Part shown: in pieces, positions 35,601 to 43,379 of the stretch
Numbering within the stretch: position 1 is the stretch's first letter
Layout of the letters: each line of letters begins with the position of its first letter
Source: UBA7455 sp026713185
GTDB taxonomy: Bacteria > Pseudomonadota > Gammaproteobacteria > Pseudomonadales > Azotimanducaceae
Assembly: GCA_963665785.1 (NCBI GenBank)
Contig: OY762456.1
Coordinates: 4,199,192-4,263,191, forward strand
Length of the DNA stretch: 64,000 nt
Reading direction: 5' to 3'
The notes under the pieces: generated by a model
What the model was told of the DNA's origin: nothing
The model's database searches: none
Seen by the model: the letters and a program-made list of their open reading frames with translations, nothing else
Program-made: the position numbers and the translations under genes

Positions 35601-35840
35601 CTTCTCTATGATATTGGCGACATGTCGCCACTGGACCGGTTCTACATAGGTTGCATCCGCCATTGCAGGGTCGGTCATGATGGTGGCAGGATTGGAGTTC
35701 ACCAGTATCACCCGTATGCCTTCCTCTCTCAGGGCTTTGCAGGCCTGGGCGCCGGAATAATCAAATTCGCAGGCCTGACCGATGACTATTGGACCGGCGC
35801 CAATAATCAGGACACTCTGGATGTCTTCTCTCTTGGGCAT
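32619..35840 (-). CDS. carB: Carbamoyl-phosphate synthase large subunit
   Basis: CarB makes carbamoyl phosphate from bicarbonate, two ATP and ammonia supplied by CarA, feeding both arginine and pyrimidine synthesis. The 1073-residue protein has two homologous ATP-grasp halves (RPSFTLGGTGGGVAYN in the first, RPSYVLGGRAMEIVYD in the second), ENLDPMGIHTGDSITVAPAQT, EVNPRASRTVPFVSKCIG, and the C-terminal MGS-like allosteric domain (from GCAFLSVRDADK; VDMLKNQEIDFIINTTEGKQ) that binds UMP and ornithine. Length equals E. coli CarB. It starts 3 bases after carA. The end of the gene is close to the accessory island on its downstream side. Confidence 0.98.
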   Translation of the reverse strand: MPKREDIQSVLIIGAGPIVIGQACEFDYSGAQACKALREEGIRVILVNSNPATIMTDPAMADATYVEPVQWRHVANIIEKEKPDALLPTMGGQTALNCALDLAREGVLREHGVELIGATKEAIDKAEDRQQFDRAMKSIGLETPRSVIAHSLEEAKQVHARLGFPCVIRPSFTLGGTGGGVAYNQEDFIEICTRGLDLSPTNELLIDESLLGWKEFEMEVVRDKNDNCIIVCSIENLDPMGIHTGDSITVAPAQTLTDKEYQIMRNASLEVLRVIGVETGGSNVQFAVEPDTGRLVVIEMNPRVSRSSALASKATGFPIARVAAKLAIGYTLDELSNEITGGVTPASFEPSIDYVVTKIPRFTFEKFPQAENYLTTQMKSVGEVMAIGRTFQESLQKALRGMETGTDGLTPILSKTGGWQAILRKELRVPGADRIRYLADAMRHGMTLDEVQELTGIDPWFLVQIEDLVQQEAQIASLSLSDMSRDTLFDFKQHGFSDARIAVLLGESEAVVRARRLELGVRPVFRRVDTCAAEFKSTTAYMYSTYEDECEARPDDRDKIVVLGGGPNRIGQGIEFDYCCVHAALAMREDGYETIMINCNPETVSTDYDTSDRLYFEPLTFEDVFEIVDLEKPRGVIVQFGGQTPLKLANELQAAGVPIIGTSPDAIDRAEDRERFQGMIKKLGLLQPPNKTVMNEQESILAAAEIGYPLVVRPSYVLGGRAMEIVYDDAELLTYMRKAMTVTDSPVLLDRFLDLAIEVDIDAVCDGERVVIGSIMEHIEQAGVHSGDSACSLPPYSLSEDLLNKIRVQVTRMALELGVVGLMNVQLAVQKDDIYVLEVNPRASRTVPFVSKCIGISLAKIAARCMAGSSLKEQGFLDEIVPDYFNVKEAVFPFGRFPGVDPILGPEMKSTGEVMGTGKSFGEAYGKAQTAASDTIPQGGCAFLSVRDADKDQLADIARDLLDLGFTIVATRGTARIIREAGIPVKSVNKVLEGQPHVVDMLKNQEIDFIINTTEGKQAIADSFTIRRTALQHKVCYTTTMAGGRASIAALRHGQDISVISLQTLHQRTYFPS

Positions 35841-35843
35841 GGT

Positions 35844-37001
35844 TCAGCCTTGTTTTCGCTCGGACATCAGATCAATAAAATGATCGAAAAGGGGCGCTGC
35901 GTCATGAGGCCCCGGACTCGCTTCCGGATGGCCCTGAAAGCCGAATGCCGGACTTGTTCCAAGTTCAATACCCTGTAGCGAGTCATCGAACAATGAACGA
36001 TGGGTCACGGTTACCCCTGATGGCAGATCACGATCATCTATGCAGAACCCATGATTCTGACTGGTGATCAGTACCGTACCGTCCAGCAGATTCTTCACAG
36101 GATGATTTGCCCCATGATGACCGTGATTCATCTTTCTGGTCGGGAACCCCGCGGCAAGTCCAAGCAGTTGAAGCCCAAGACAAATCCCGAAAACCGGGAT
36201 GTCAGTTTTTAGAAATTCGGCTATTGCCTTGATGGCGTAATCACAGGGTTCCGGGTCTCCGGGTCCATTGGACAGAAAGATGCCATCCGGGTCGAGTGCC
36301 AGGACCTCCTCTGCGGGAGTCATTGCCGGCACCACGGTCAATTCACATCCCCGGTCAACCAGCATCCGCAAAATGTTTCTCTTGGTACCAAAGTCATAGG
36401 CCACCACATGAAACCGTGGGTTGGCCAACTGCCGGTAACCCTGACCCAGTCGCCAGGTACCCTCACACCATCGATAGGGTTTGTCTACGGTAACTTCACG
36501 CGCCAGGTCCATGCCTTTGAGACCCGGAAAAGTCTTTGCCAGAGAAATGGCGCGGGCAATCTGTTGCTCACCCGTACCCTCCCCTGAATCATTCTCCCAG
36601 GAAAGAACACATCCGTTCTGTGCTCCCTCTTCGCGCAATACACGAGTCAGCTTTCTTGTGTCCACACCGGCGATAGCCACTATATTCCGCTGTTTCAGGT
36701 AATCCGACAGGGATATCTGATTCCGCCAGTTGCTGGCGAGCAGCGGTTTATCTCTAATCACCATTCCCTGGGCCCAGATCGCCGTCGATTCCTCATCTTC
36801 CTGGTTGATACCGGTGTTGCCTATGTGGGGATAGGTAAATGTGACTATCTGTTTTGCATAAGAAGGGTCCGTAAGAATTTCCTGGTATCCGGTCATCGCG
36901 GTATTGAAAACCACCTCACCCACGGCCTCCCCGGGAGCCCCAATGGCGACACCTTCAAAAACCATTTCGTTCTCGAGTGCGAGTAACGCTCTATCGGTCA
37001 A
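35844..37001 (-). CDS. carA: Carbamoyl-phosphate synthase small subunit
   Basis: CarA is the glutaminase that channels ammonia to CarB. The 385 residues include an N-terminal domain with GEVVFNTAMTGYQEILTDPSY and the class I amidotransferase domain with FGICLGLQLLGLAAG (nucleophilic Cys), NHGHHGANHPV and GFQGHPEASPGPHDAAPLFD (catalytic His and Glu). Translation starts at TTG 37001, supported by GGAGG 7 bases upstream and by lack of another start before the conserved ENEMVFEG. A terminator-like hairpin and possible leader peptide lie immediately upstream. Confidence 0.97.
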   Translation of the reverse strand: MTDRALLALENEMVFEGVAIGAPGEAVGEVVFNTAMTGYQEILTDPSYAKQIVTFTYPHIGNTGINQEDEESTAIWAQGMVIRDKPLLASNWRNQISLSDYLKQRNIVAIAGVDTRKLTRVLREEGAQNGCVLSWENDSGEGTGEQQIARAISLAKTFPGLKGMDLAREVTVDKPYRWCEGTWRLGQGYRQLANPRFHVVAYDFGTKRNILRMLVDRGCELTVVPAMTPAEEVLALDPDGIFLSNGPGDPEPCDYAIKAIAEFLKTDIPVFGICLGLQLLGLAAGFPTRKMNHGHHGANHPVKNLLDGTVLITSQNHGFCIDDRDLPSGVTVTHRSLFDDSLQGIELGTSPAFGFQGHPEASPGPHDAAPLFDHFIDLMSERKQG

Positions 37002-37033
37002 GCGGCAACCTCCAGGTCAACAATTCGGGAATC

Positions 37034-37072
37034 CAAAAAAAAGCGAGATGGAATCAGATTCCGTCCCGCTTT
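37034..37072 (-). terminator. Terminator/attenuator hairpin before carA
   Basis: On the minus strand AAAGCGGGACGGAATC pairs imperfectly with GATTCCATCTCGCTTT and is followed by an unbroken T run of eight. It ends 33 bases before the carA start. It either terminates dapB transcripts or, with the leader frame at 37054-37098 that ends inside it, attenuates carAB. Confidence 0.8.
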
Positions 37073-37098
37073 CTATTTCGAATACACAGGGATGTCAT
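37054..37098 (-). CDS. Possible carA leader peptide (14 aa)
   Basis: ATG at 37098 opens a 14-codon frame, MTSLCIRNRKRDGI, whose TGA falls at the loop of the carA hairpin. It contains three arginine codons of three types (CGA, AGA, CGG) and one lysine in five adjacent positions just before the stop, the layout expected for ribosome-mediated attenuation by arginine. A weak GAG lies 7 bases upstream, and a possible promoter TTGATT-N16-TATGAC overlaps the start region. carAB leader-peptide attenuation has been reported in Pseudomonas. This is a prediction from layout alone. Confidence 0.4.
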   Translation of the reverse strand: MTSLCIRNRKRDGI

Positions 37099-37200
37099 AT
37101 TGGGCTCGTATTGTAAATCAAGCACCGGTTGGTTACCAGCAAAGAACGACCTGACTGGCATTCATTTGTTGGGTCACACTCAAATTATAGAGCTACCTGC

Positions 37201-38019
37201 TTACGTACCCATGGACCGGAGATTCAGGACATCCTGCATGTCGAACAATCCGGATGATTGGCCGGCAACAAATACAGCCGCCCGGAGCGCTCCCATGGCA
37301 AAGTTCATCCTGCTCTGAGCACGATGTGTGATTTCCACACGTTCGCCTTCTCCGGCAAACAGAACGGTATGTTCACCCACTATATCTCCGCCCCGGAGTG
37401 AGTTAAAACCAATGGTTTTTCGATCACGTTCTCCGGTAAATCCCTCACGGCCATAGACCGCCACTTTTGATATATCCCTGTTCAGTTTTCCGGCGATGAC
37501 CTCACCTAGTGTGACCGCTGTTCCGGATGGTGCATCCACCTTATGCCGGTGATGCACTTCCGTGATCTCAATATCCACACTATCACCCAGGATGGCGGCA
37601 GCAACCTCGGCAAGCTTGAAGGTAGCATTTACCCCAACACTGAAATTTGACGCATGAACGATGGGGATGGTCTGCGCTGCCTCCCGTACCTGCTCCCTTT
37701 CCGATTCGCTGAGGCCCGTGGTCCCTATTACCATTTTACGGTTGTTGGCAAGGCAGATGTTGACGTTCTCTACCGCTGACGGTGCAATGGTGAAGTCGAT
37801 GAGAATTTCAAAACTGCCGCAAACTGAATCCAGATCGTCCGTAACAATGATACCGTTGGTACCGATCCCGGCAATATCTCCCGCATCAGAACCAATAACC
37901 GGGTGACCGGACTGCTCAATAGCAGCGACCAGATTGAGTTCTTTAGAGTCAGACAGTGCCTGAATCAGGTTTTTCCCCATTCTGCCTGCCGCACCCGTTA
38001 ATGCCACATCCAACATCAT
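37201..38019 (-). CDS. dapB: 4-hydroxy-tetrahydrodipicolinate reductase
   Basis: DapB reduces the dihydrodipicolinate precursor with NAD(P)H in lysine and diaminopimelate synthesis. The 272 residues show the nucleotide-binding LTGAAGRMGKNLI, the GTTGLSE segment, EVHHRHKVDAPSGTA with catalytic His and Lys, and GFNSLRGGDIVGEHTV. Two adjacent ATG codons follow AAGGAGGG; the second (38016) has the better spacing. In many gammaproteobacteria dapB follows dnaJ; here two hydrolase genes and a family A repeat separate them. carA follows after 199 bases that hold the attenuator. Confidence 0.97.
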   Translation of the reverse strand: MMLDVALTGAAGRMGKNLIQALSDSKELNLVAAIEQSGHPVIGSDAGDIAGIGTNGIIVTDDLDSVCGSFEILIDFTIAPSAVENVNICLANNRKMVIGTTGLSESEREQVREAAQTIPIVHASNFSVGVNATFKLAEVAAAILGDSVDIEITEVHHRHKVDAPSGTAVTLGEVIAGKLNRDISKVAVYGREGFTGERDRKTIGFNSLRGGDIVGEHTVLFAGEGERVEITHRAQSRMNFAMGALRAAVFVAGQSSGLFDMQDVLNLRSMGT

Positions 38020-38078
38020 AACCCTCCTTGACTGCCAGTCTGAACAGCCTTCAGGCAGTAATAAAACACAACTTTCCA

Positions 38079-38162
38079 GAGAGCCTTCAGCGGGCCAGAA
38101 TTCGCCCTGCCGTTGTTGCGGAGCAAACAGGCCAGTATAACCTGGATTATCTTAGTCATGTT
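38079..38162 (-). repeat. Dispersed intergenic repeat family A, copy 3
   Basis: Read on the minus strand: AACATGACTAAGATAATCCA, GGTTATACTGGCCTGTTTGC, TCCGCAACAACGGCAGGGC, TGGCCCGCTGAAGGCTCTC. It sits upstream of dapB and downstream of the beta-lactamase-like gene, at the edge of the block that interrupts the usual dnaJ-dapB order. Confidence 0.85.
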
Positions 38163-38231
38163 AGATGGGAGTTGCCAGTTCTTGTCTGGAAAAAATTATT
38201 GGGGGATGCCGTTGCACAATGGGTACCGGCG

Positions 38232-39389
38232 TTAACAGACTGCTGCCCGGTTGGAGATGCTGACGCCGCGGCGTCCCATGCGGAACGGGTTTCGATCGTG
38301 GGCATTGGTGCAATAACCGAGGCTGATGCCGGTGCCTGGATCACCCCATGCAATCTGTCCGCCGGCGCCGCCGTGTCCGAAGGCGGATTCACTGTTGGTA
38401 TGGCCAAAGCCGCGCAGGTTACGCCTTTTATCACCCGCCACTACAACCCCGAGCGCCCTGCTCACCGGGACACCGGTCAGCAGGTCAACATATCCCTGGG
38501 ATATGACTTTACGCGCCATGGCAAGGGTCTCGCGCGTCCACAGGGTCTCGCCCGTGATGCTTTTACCCGAAATCAGCGCCTGGTAGAGCAGCGCCAACTC
38601 GGCTGCAGACATGATACCACCCCCGCCCGGGGTCGGTACCTGGCGGATGTCGCTCCGATTGAACGACAGGATGGCCTCCTCTGTCACCTCGGTAACCGGC
38701 GGTTCGGGAATACCGAGCCTGGCATAGTCCTCCGAAGTCAGCGGTTCTCCCGTATGACAGCAGTCCACCACCCGGTCGTGCTCGGTAACCGGCAGACCCA
38801 CCCACATGTCTGGCAGCCCAAGAGGCTCAGCTATACGTTCGCGGACGAAAGCATCGTATGGTCTGCCTGAGAGTCGCTCAATGATCTCGGCAATGACCCA
38901 CATGCTGGAGGTCGGGTGATATTCGAATCGATCACCAACAGGCCAATTAAGCGTCCACTGTTCGAAACGTCCCAAACGCCGTTTATAGTCAAACCAGTCG
39001 GTGGGCCGAAACGGCGCGCCTGGAAAGCCGGCGGTGTGTGTAAACAGTTGCTCGATAACAACGGCGTCCTTACCATGGCTGCCGAACTCGGGTATTACGT
39101 CGATGACCTTCCTGCTGGTATCCAGTTTTCCCTCCTGAATGAGCAGCCAGGCAGCCGCCGAAGTGATGGCCTTGGTTGCGGAAAAAATGCAAAACAGGGA
39201 ATTGTTGTCGGCGGCGCCAAATGTCTCGAAGCAAACCAGCCTTCCATCCTTGGCAAGCGCCACCTGTGCAGCCGGCAACAGTCCCTCGTCGACCTCCTGT
39301 CGGGCACGAGCGACCAGCGCCGCAAGCTTGTCCTCGTCGATCCCGGCATCCCGGGGTTCGACCATGAAGCGTTCCAGTTCTGCGCGCAT
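38232..39389 (-). CDS. Serine hydrolase of the beta-lactamase/esterase (class C-like) family
   Basis: A 385-residue penicillin-binding-protein-fold hydrolase. The SxxK motif is FSATKAITS (nucleophilic Ser and Lys), the YxN-type element is YHPTSSM with Tyr but Pro instead of Asn, and the third motif is FGHGGAGGQIAW (HGG in place of KTG). This pattern fits EstB-like carboxylesterases and related family VIII enzymes rather than a true beta-lactamase. There is no signal peptide, so it is likely cytoplasmic. ATG 39389 is preferred; the frame runs ten codons further up. It follows the alpha/beta hydrolase gene after 110 bases and may share its transcript. Confidence 0.85.
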   Translation of the reverse strand: MRAELERFMVEPRDAGIDEDKLAALVARARQEVDEGLLPAAQVALAKDGRLVCFETFGAADNNSLFCIFSATKAITSAAAWLLIQEGKLDTSRKVIDVIPEFGSHGKDAVVIEQLFTHTAGFPGAPFRPTDWFDYKRRLGRFEQWTLNWPVGDRFEYHPTSSMWVIAEIIERLSGRPYDAFVRERIAEPLGLPDMWVGLPVTEHDRVVDCCHTGEPLTSEDYARLGIPEPPVTEVTEEAILSFNRSDIRQVPTPGGGGIMSAAELALLYQALISGKSITGETLWTRETLAMARKVISQGYVDLLTGVPVSRALGVVVAGDKRRNLRGFGHTNSESAFGHGGAGGQIAWGDPGTGISLGYCTNAHDRNPFRMGRRGVSISNRAAVC

Positions 39390-39499
39390 AGGTTTCTTCC
39401 AACCATGAAAAGGCGACAAGAATACTCGATTGTGGACCGTGGCAACAGGCGCAAGGCCGATATCGCTACGGTTAGACCGTTACCGGAAGAGAGAACTGT

Positions 39500-40231
39500 C
39501 TAAAGGGAATCCTGAAACTCGAGAAATGTTTCCAGTGCCAGATCAGGATTTTCGAGGATCGAGTTGTGGCCAACGGCGGGAAATTCCACCAGTTTTGCAT
39601 TCGGCGCCGTCCTGGCGATAACCCGGGACGAAACCAGGTTGGGGTCTTCTCTTCCCGTACCGATCAACACTGGCATTGTGAGTTTATCTATCACCTTCGA
39701 CAGGTCAAATTTACGTAGTGCCCTGGCGACCAGACTGGCTGCTTCCGGATGTTTATGGACAAGGAATCCCTCTGCGGCTTTCATGGTTTTGATGCCCAGT
39801 TTCTTGCGTTCTTCCGCGGCGCGGATAGTACCTTCGCGCTGTGCCGCTTGATCGGGCAGGTCCGTGTTGGCCGCATATAATGCCGCGGATATGACTCTGT
39901 CCGGGTTGAACGCACAGAACACGATGTTGGGACGGGTTCCCCAGGACTGCGACCAGACGTGACAGCGTTTGATGCCAAAGTGATCAAGCACATCGCAGGC
40001 ATCCTGTGCATATTGTTCCAGGGTGTATTGGGCAGGGTCGGCGGCCGGTGAGCTTTCTCCCCAGCCACGTATGTCAATACGCACCACCTGGAAGCGCTCG
40101 CTCAGTACGGGAATGTAATGATCCCAGACACGTACCGTACAATTGCCTGGTGGCCAGAGCAGCAGTGCGGGATTGTCTGCACTGCCATCGATTTCCACAT
40201 GTAGTGTGGCACCATCAACTTCAATTTCCAT
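39500..40231 (-). CDS. Alpha/beta hydrolase
   Basis: A compact 243-residue alpha/beta hydrolase of the 3-oxoadipate enol-lactonase/haloperoxidase type. The oxyanion segment is WPPGNCTVRVWD, the strand DIRGWGESS follows, the nucleophile elbow is WSQSWGT, the acid is in GTGREDPN and the catalytic His in PAVGHNS. The elbow has Ser where the canonical GxSxG begins with Gly, an uncommon but known variation. Substrate unknown. It overlaps the dnaJ stop by 11 bases (ATGGAAATTGA), so translation is coupled to dnaJ. Confidence 0.88.
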   Translation of the reverse strand: MEIEVDGATLHVEIDGSADNPALLLWPPGNCTVRVWDHYIPVLSERFQVVRIDIRGWGESSPAADPAQYTLEQYAQDACDVLDHFGIKRCHVWSQSWGTRPNIVFCAFNPDRVISAALYAANTDLPDQAAQREGTIRAAEERKKLGIKTMKAAEGFLVHKHPEAASLVARALRKFDLSKVIDKLTMPVLIGTGREDPNLVSSRVIARTAPNAKLVEFPAVGHNSILENPDLALETFLEFQDSL

Positions 40232-41351
40232 CAGTCAGTCCATCAAAAAATTTCTTTACACCCTTGAACCATGAGGTCTGTTTAGGTGATTGTTTATCGC
40301 TGCTTGCACTGGCGAATTCCCGAAGCAGTTCCTTTTGTTTTTTGGACAAATTCACAGGCGTCTCGACGGCAATACGACAATACAAATCCCCAACACTACC
40401 ACCACGTATCCGGGTCATGTCAACACCCCTGTTGCGCAAACGGAACAGTTTTCCGGTCTGTGTCTCCTGCGGAATTTTCAGACTGACCTTGCCGTCCAGA
40501 GTAGGGACTTCCAGGTTGCAACCCAATGCGGCGTCAACAAAACTGACAGGGACTTCACAATACAGGTTCTCTCTTTCACGGGTAAATATGGGATGTTCCT
40601 GTACATTAACCTCAACATACAGGTCGCCGGCAGGTCCACCGTTGGGACCAGCTTCACCCTGCCCCGACAAGCGAATGCGATCACCTGTATCGACGCCGGG
40701 CGGTACTTTCACAGACAGTGTTTTTGGTTCGTTGACACGGCCCTGGCCATGACATTTCCTACAGGGATCAGAGATGACCTTACCGGTACCACGACATCGC
40801 TGACAAGGACTCTGCATCTGAAAAAAGCCCTGCCTGGATGTCCTTTGACCAGTGCCACCGCACTGCACACAGGCAATGGGCGACGAACCTTTTTTTGCCC
40901 CGGAACCTAGACATTCCATGCACTCGACAAGTGTCGTCAGTTTGATCCTGGGACTGGTACCGCGAACCGCATCTTCCAGAGAGAGGTCCAGAACATACTT
41001 CAGGTCTGATCCTTGCTGGACCCTGTTCTGCCCCCGGCCGGTACTGAAGATATCGCCAAAAACATCATCGAAAATCGAGCTGAAATTGCCCGAACCAAAG
41101 CCGCCACTGCCACCGTTACTCCCCTGAAGCCCTGCATGACCAAATTGATCGTATGTCGAACGTTTCTGCTCATCAGACAGCACTTCAGCCGCTTCACTGA
41201 GTTCCTTGAACTTTTCTTCGGCCTCAGCGCTATCAGGATTCCGGTCAGGATGATATTTCATCGCCAGGCGGCGATAGGCTTTCTTTATATCTTTTTCGGA
41301 AGCATTGCGGGAAACACCGAGAATTTCGTAATAATCACGTTTTGCTGCCAT
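40221..41351 (-). CDS. dnaJ: Chaperone protein DnaJ
   Basis: DnaJ is the Hsp40 co-chaperone that delivers substrates to DnaK and stimulates its ATPase. The 376 residues have the J domain with YHPDRNPDS (HPD), a G/F linker (GHAGLQGSNGGSGGFGSGNF), four CxxCxGxG zinc motifs (CMECLGSG, CVQCGGTG, CQRCRGTG, CRKCHGQG) and the two C-terminal substrate domains. It follows dnaK by 23 bases in hrcA-grpE-dnaK-dnaJ. Confidence 0.98.
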   Translation of the reverse strand: MAAKRDYYEILGVSRNASEKDIKKAYRRLAMKYHPDRNPDSAEAEEKFKELSEAAEVLSDEQKRSTYDQFGHAGLQGSNGGSGGFGSGNFSSIFDDVFGDIFSTGRGQNRVQQGSDLKYVLDLSLEDAVRGTSPRIKLTTLVECMECLGSGAKKGSSPIACVQCGGTGQRTSRQGFFQMQSPCQRCRGTGKVISDPCRKCHGQGRVNEPKTLSVKVPPGVDTGDRIRLSGQGEAGPNGGPAGDLYVEVNVQEHPIFTRERENLYCEVPVSFVDAALGCNLEVPTLDGKVSLKIPQETQTGKLFRLRNRGVDMTRIRGGSVGDLYCRIAVETPVNLSKKQKELLREFASASSDKQSPKQTSWFKGVKKFFDGLTDGN

Positions 41352-41374
41352 ACCGCTCTTCTTCCGAAAACCCG

Positions 41375-43288
41375 TTATTTATCGTCCTTGACCTCTTCAA
41401 ACTCGGCGTCCACAGCATCATCACCTGCACCATCCGATGTTGTATCCCCGGCTTCCTGTGCTGCGCTCTGTGCCTGCTCTGCGTACATCTTTTGGGCAAG
41501 AGTTGATGATGTTTCCGTCAGTTTCTGGGTCTTGGCTTCTATATCGCCCTTATCGTCTCCCTTGACGGCTTCTTCCAGATCGCTGATCGCCGCTTCAATG
41601 CTGCTCTTTTCTTCATCCGTAACCTTGTCGCCAGCTTCTTCCAGAATTTTCCTGGTCGAGTGGATCATGCTGTCCGCAGCGTTTCTTGCGGTAACAAGTT
41701 CTTCGAATCTGAGGTCTTCCTCTGCATGGGATTCGGCATCGGCAACCATTTTGGCAATTTCTTCATCTGTCAATCCACCGGAAGCCTTGATGACAATAGA
41801 CTGCTCTTTAGCAGTTTCCTTGTCTTTGGCGGAAACATTCAGTATCCCATTGGCATCCAGGTCGAAGCTGACTTCAATCTGGGGAATTCCACGAGGCGCA
41901 GGGGGTATATCGGCCAAATCGAATCTGCCAAGAGATTTGTTTTGTGCAGACTGCTTTCGTTCTCCCTGCAACACATGAATGGTTACTGCCGGCTGATTGT
42001 CTTCCGCAGTCGAAAACACCTGCGCTTTCTTCGTCGGGATGGTCGTATTCTTCTCAATCAGTGTGCTCATGACACCGCCCATGGTCTCAATACCAAGAGA
42101 CAGCGGCGTAACGTCCAGGAGTAACACATCCTTGACATCTCCTGACAATACTGCAGCCTGGATAGATGCGCCCATGGCGACAGCCTCATCCGGATTAACA
42201 TCTTTGCGGGGTTCATTGCCGAAGAATTCCTTGACCTTTTTCTGTACCAGTGGCATCCGTGTCTGACCACCTACCAGGATAATGTCATCAATTTCAGAAA
42301 CACCTTTATCAGCATCTTTCAAGGCCGTTCGGACCGGCCCCAGGGTACTGTCCACCAGATCCTCTACCAACGATTCCAGTTTTGCCTGGGTAACCTTGAT
42401 CACCAGATGCTTCGGACCTGACTGATCCGCTGTAATATAGGGCAGATTGACTTCGGTCTGACCACTGCTGGACAGTTCGATCTTGGCTTTTTCCGCGGCT
42501 TCCTTCAAACGCTGCAGGGCCAGTGGATCATTGTGCAGGTCCATGCCGTGTTCCTTCTTGAACTCATCGGCAAGATATTCAATCAGCCGCAGGTCAAAGT
42601 CCTCGCCACCCAGGAATGTATCACCATTGGTGGACAACACCTCAAACTGTTTTTCACCATCTACATCGGCAATTTCGATAATGGATATATCGAATGTCCC
42701 ACCGCCCAGGTCGTAAACCGCAATGACGGAATCTCCGGTAGATTTATCCATACCATAGGCAAGCGCGGCTGCGGTTGGCTCATTGATGATACGCTTGACA
42801 TCCAGACCGGCGATACGGCCTGCATCCTTGGTAGCCTGACGTTGTGAATCATTGAAGTAGGCCGGGACGGTGATCACAGCTTCGGTGACCTCTTCTCCCA
42901 GGTAGTCTTCTGCAGTTTTCTTCATCTTGCCCAGCACCTGGGCAGAAACCTGGGGTGGCGCTATTTTTTTACCTTTGACATCAACCCAGGCATCCCCGTT
43001 GTCAGCCTTGGCAATGCTGTAAGGGACCATACTGATGTCCCGTTGCACGATGTCATCGTCAAATTGACGTCCGATCAGACGCTTGACTGCAAAGAGTGTA
43101 TTCTGGGGATTGGTGACGGACTGACGTTTGGCAGACTGACCAACCAGAACCTCATCATCGGAATATCCGACAATTGAAGGAGTTGTTCTGTCTCCTTCTG
43201 AATTTTCGATAATCCTGGGGTCCTTGCCCTCCATCACCGCCACACAGGAATTTGTCGTTCCCAAATCTATACCTATTATTTTTCCCAT
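41375..43288 (-). CDS. dnaK: Chaperone protein DnaK (Hsp70)
   Basis: DnaK is the Hsp70 ATPase. The 637 residues contain IGIDLGTTNSCVAVMEG, the nucleotide-binding signatures (VYDLGGGTFDISI, ILVGGQTRMPLVQKKV), the linker VLLLDVTPLSL, a substrate-binding domain and a helical lid ending in the acidic EFEEVKDDK (EEVKD-like) tail. Strong AAGGAG lies upstream of ATG 43288. Heat-shock control is likely from the promoter before grpE, with a weaker candidate directly before dnaK. Confidence 0.98.
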   Translation of the reverse strand: MGKIIGIDLGTTNSCVAVMEGKDPRIIENSEGDRTTPSIVGYSDDEVLVGQSAKRQSVTNPQNTLFAVKRLIGRQFDDDIVQRDISMVPYSIAKADNGDAWVDVKGKKIAPPQVSAQVLGKMKKTAEDYLGEEVTEAVITVPAYFNDSQRQATKDAGRIAGLDVKRIINEPTAAALAYGMDKSTGDSVIAVYDLGGGTFDISIIEIADVDGEKQFEVLSTNGDTFLGGEDFDLRLIEYLADEFKKEHGMDLHNDPLALQRLKEAAEKAKIELSSSGQTEVNLPYITADQSGPKHLVIKVTQAKLESLVEDLVDSTLGPVRTALKDADKGVSEIDDIILVGGQTRMPLVQKKVKEFFGNEPRKDVNPDEAVAMGASIQAAVLSGDVKDVLLLDVTPLSLGIETMGGVMSTLIEKNTTIPTKKAQVFSTAEDNQPAVTIHVLQGERKQSAQNKSLGRFDLADIPPAPRGIPQIEVSFDLDANGILNVSAKDKETAKEQSIVIKASGGLTDEEIAKMVADAESHAEEDLRFEELVTARNAADSMIHSTRKILEEAGDKVTDEEKSSIEAAISDLEEAVKGDDKGDIEAKTQKLTETSSTLAQKMYAEQAQSAAQEAGDTTSDGAGDDAVDAEFEEVKDDK

Positions 43289-43350
43289 CCTGAATTCTCC
43301 TTCTGTTACCTGGTCTGCCCCTGACGGACAACCACACCTTTCTGTCTGTT

Positions 43351-43379
43351 TATATTGGCCTCATTGGCTGAATTTCAAG
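43351..43379 (-). promoter_or_regulatory. Possible weaker sigma-32 promoter before dnaK
   Basis: On the minus strand CCTTGAA overlaps the grpE stop codon and is followed 13 bases later by GGCCAATATA. The -35 box is a full match; the -10 region matches CCCCATnT only in part. If active it would raise dnaK over grpE. Confidence 0.4.

Noticed and set aside
35286..35978. 230-codon plus-strand frame
   Set aside because: It is antisense to carB and carA, both complete and highly conserved.
38232..39389. True class C beta-lactamase
   Set aside because: There is no signal peptide, YxN reads YHP and KTG reads HGG, which fit esterase-type relatives better.
41013..41978. 321-codon plus-strand frame
   Set aside because: It is antisense to dnaJ and dnaK; the serine-rich translation is a frame shadow.
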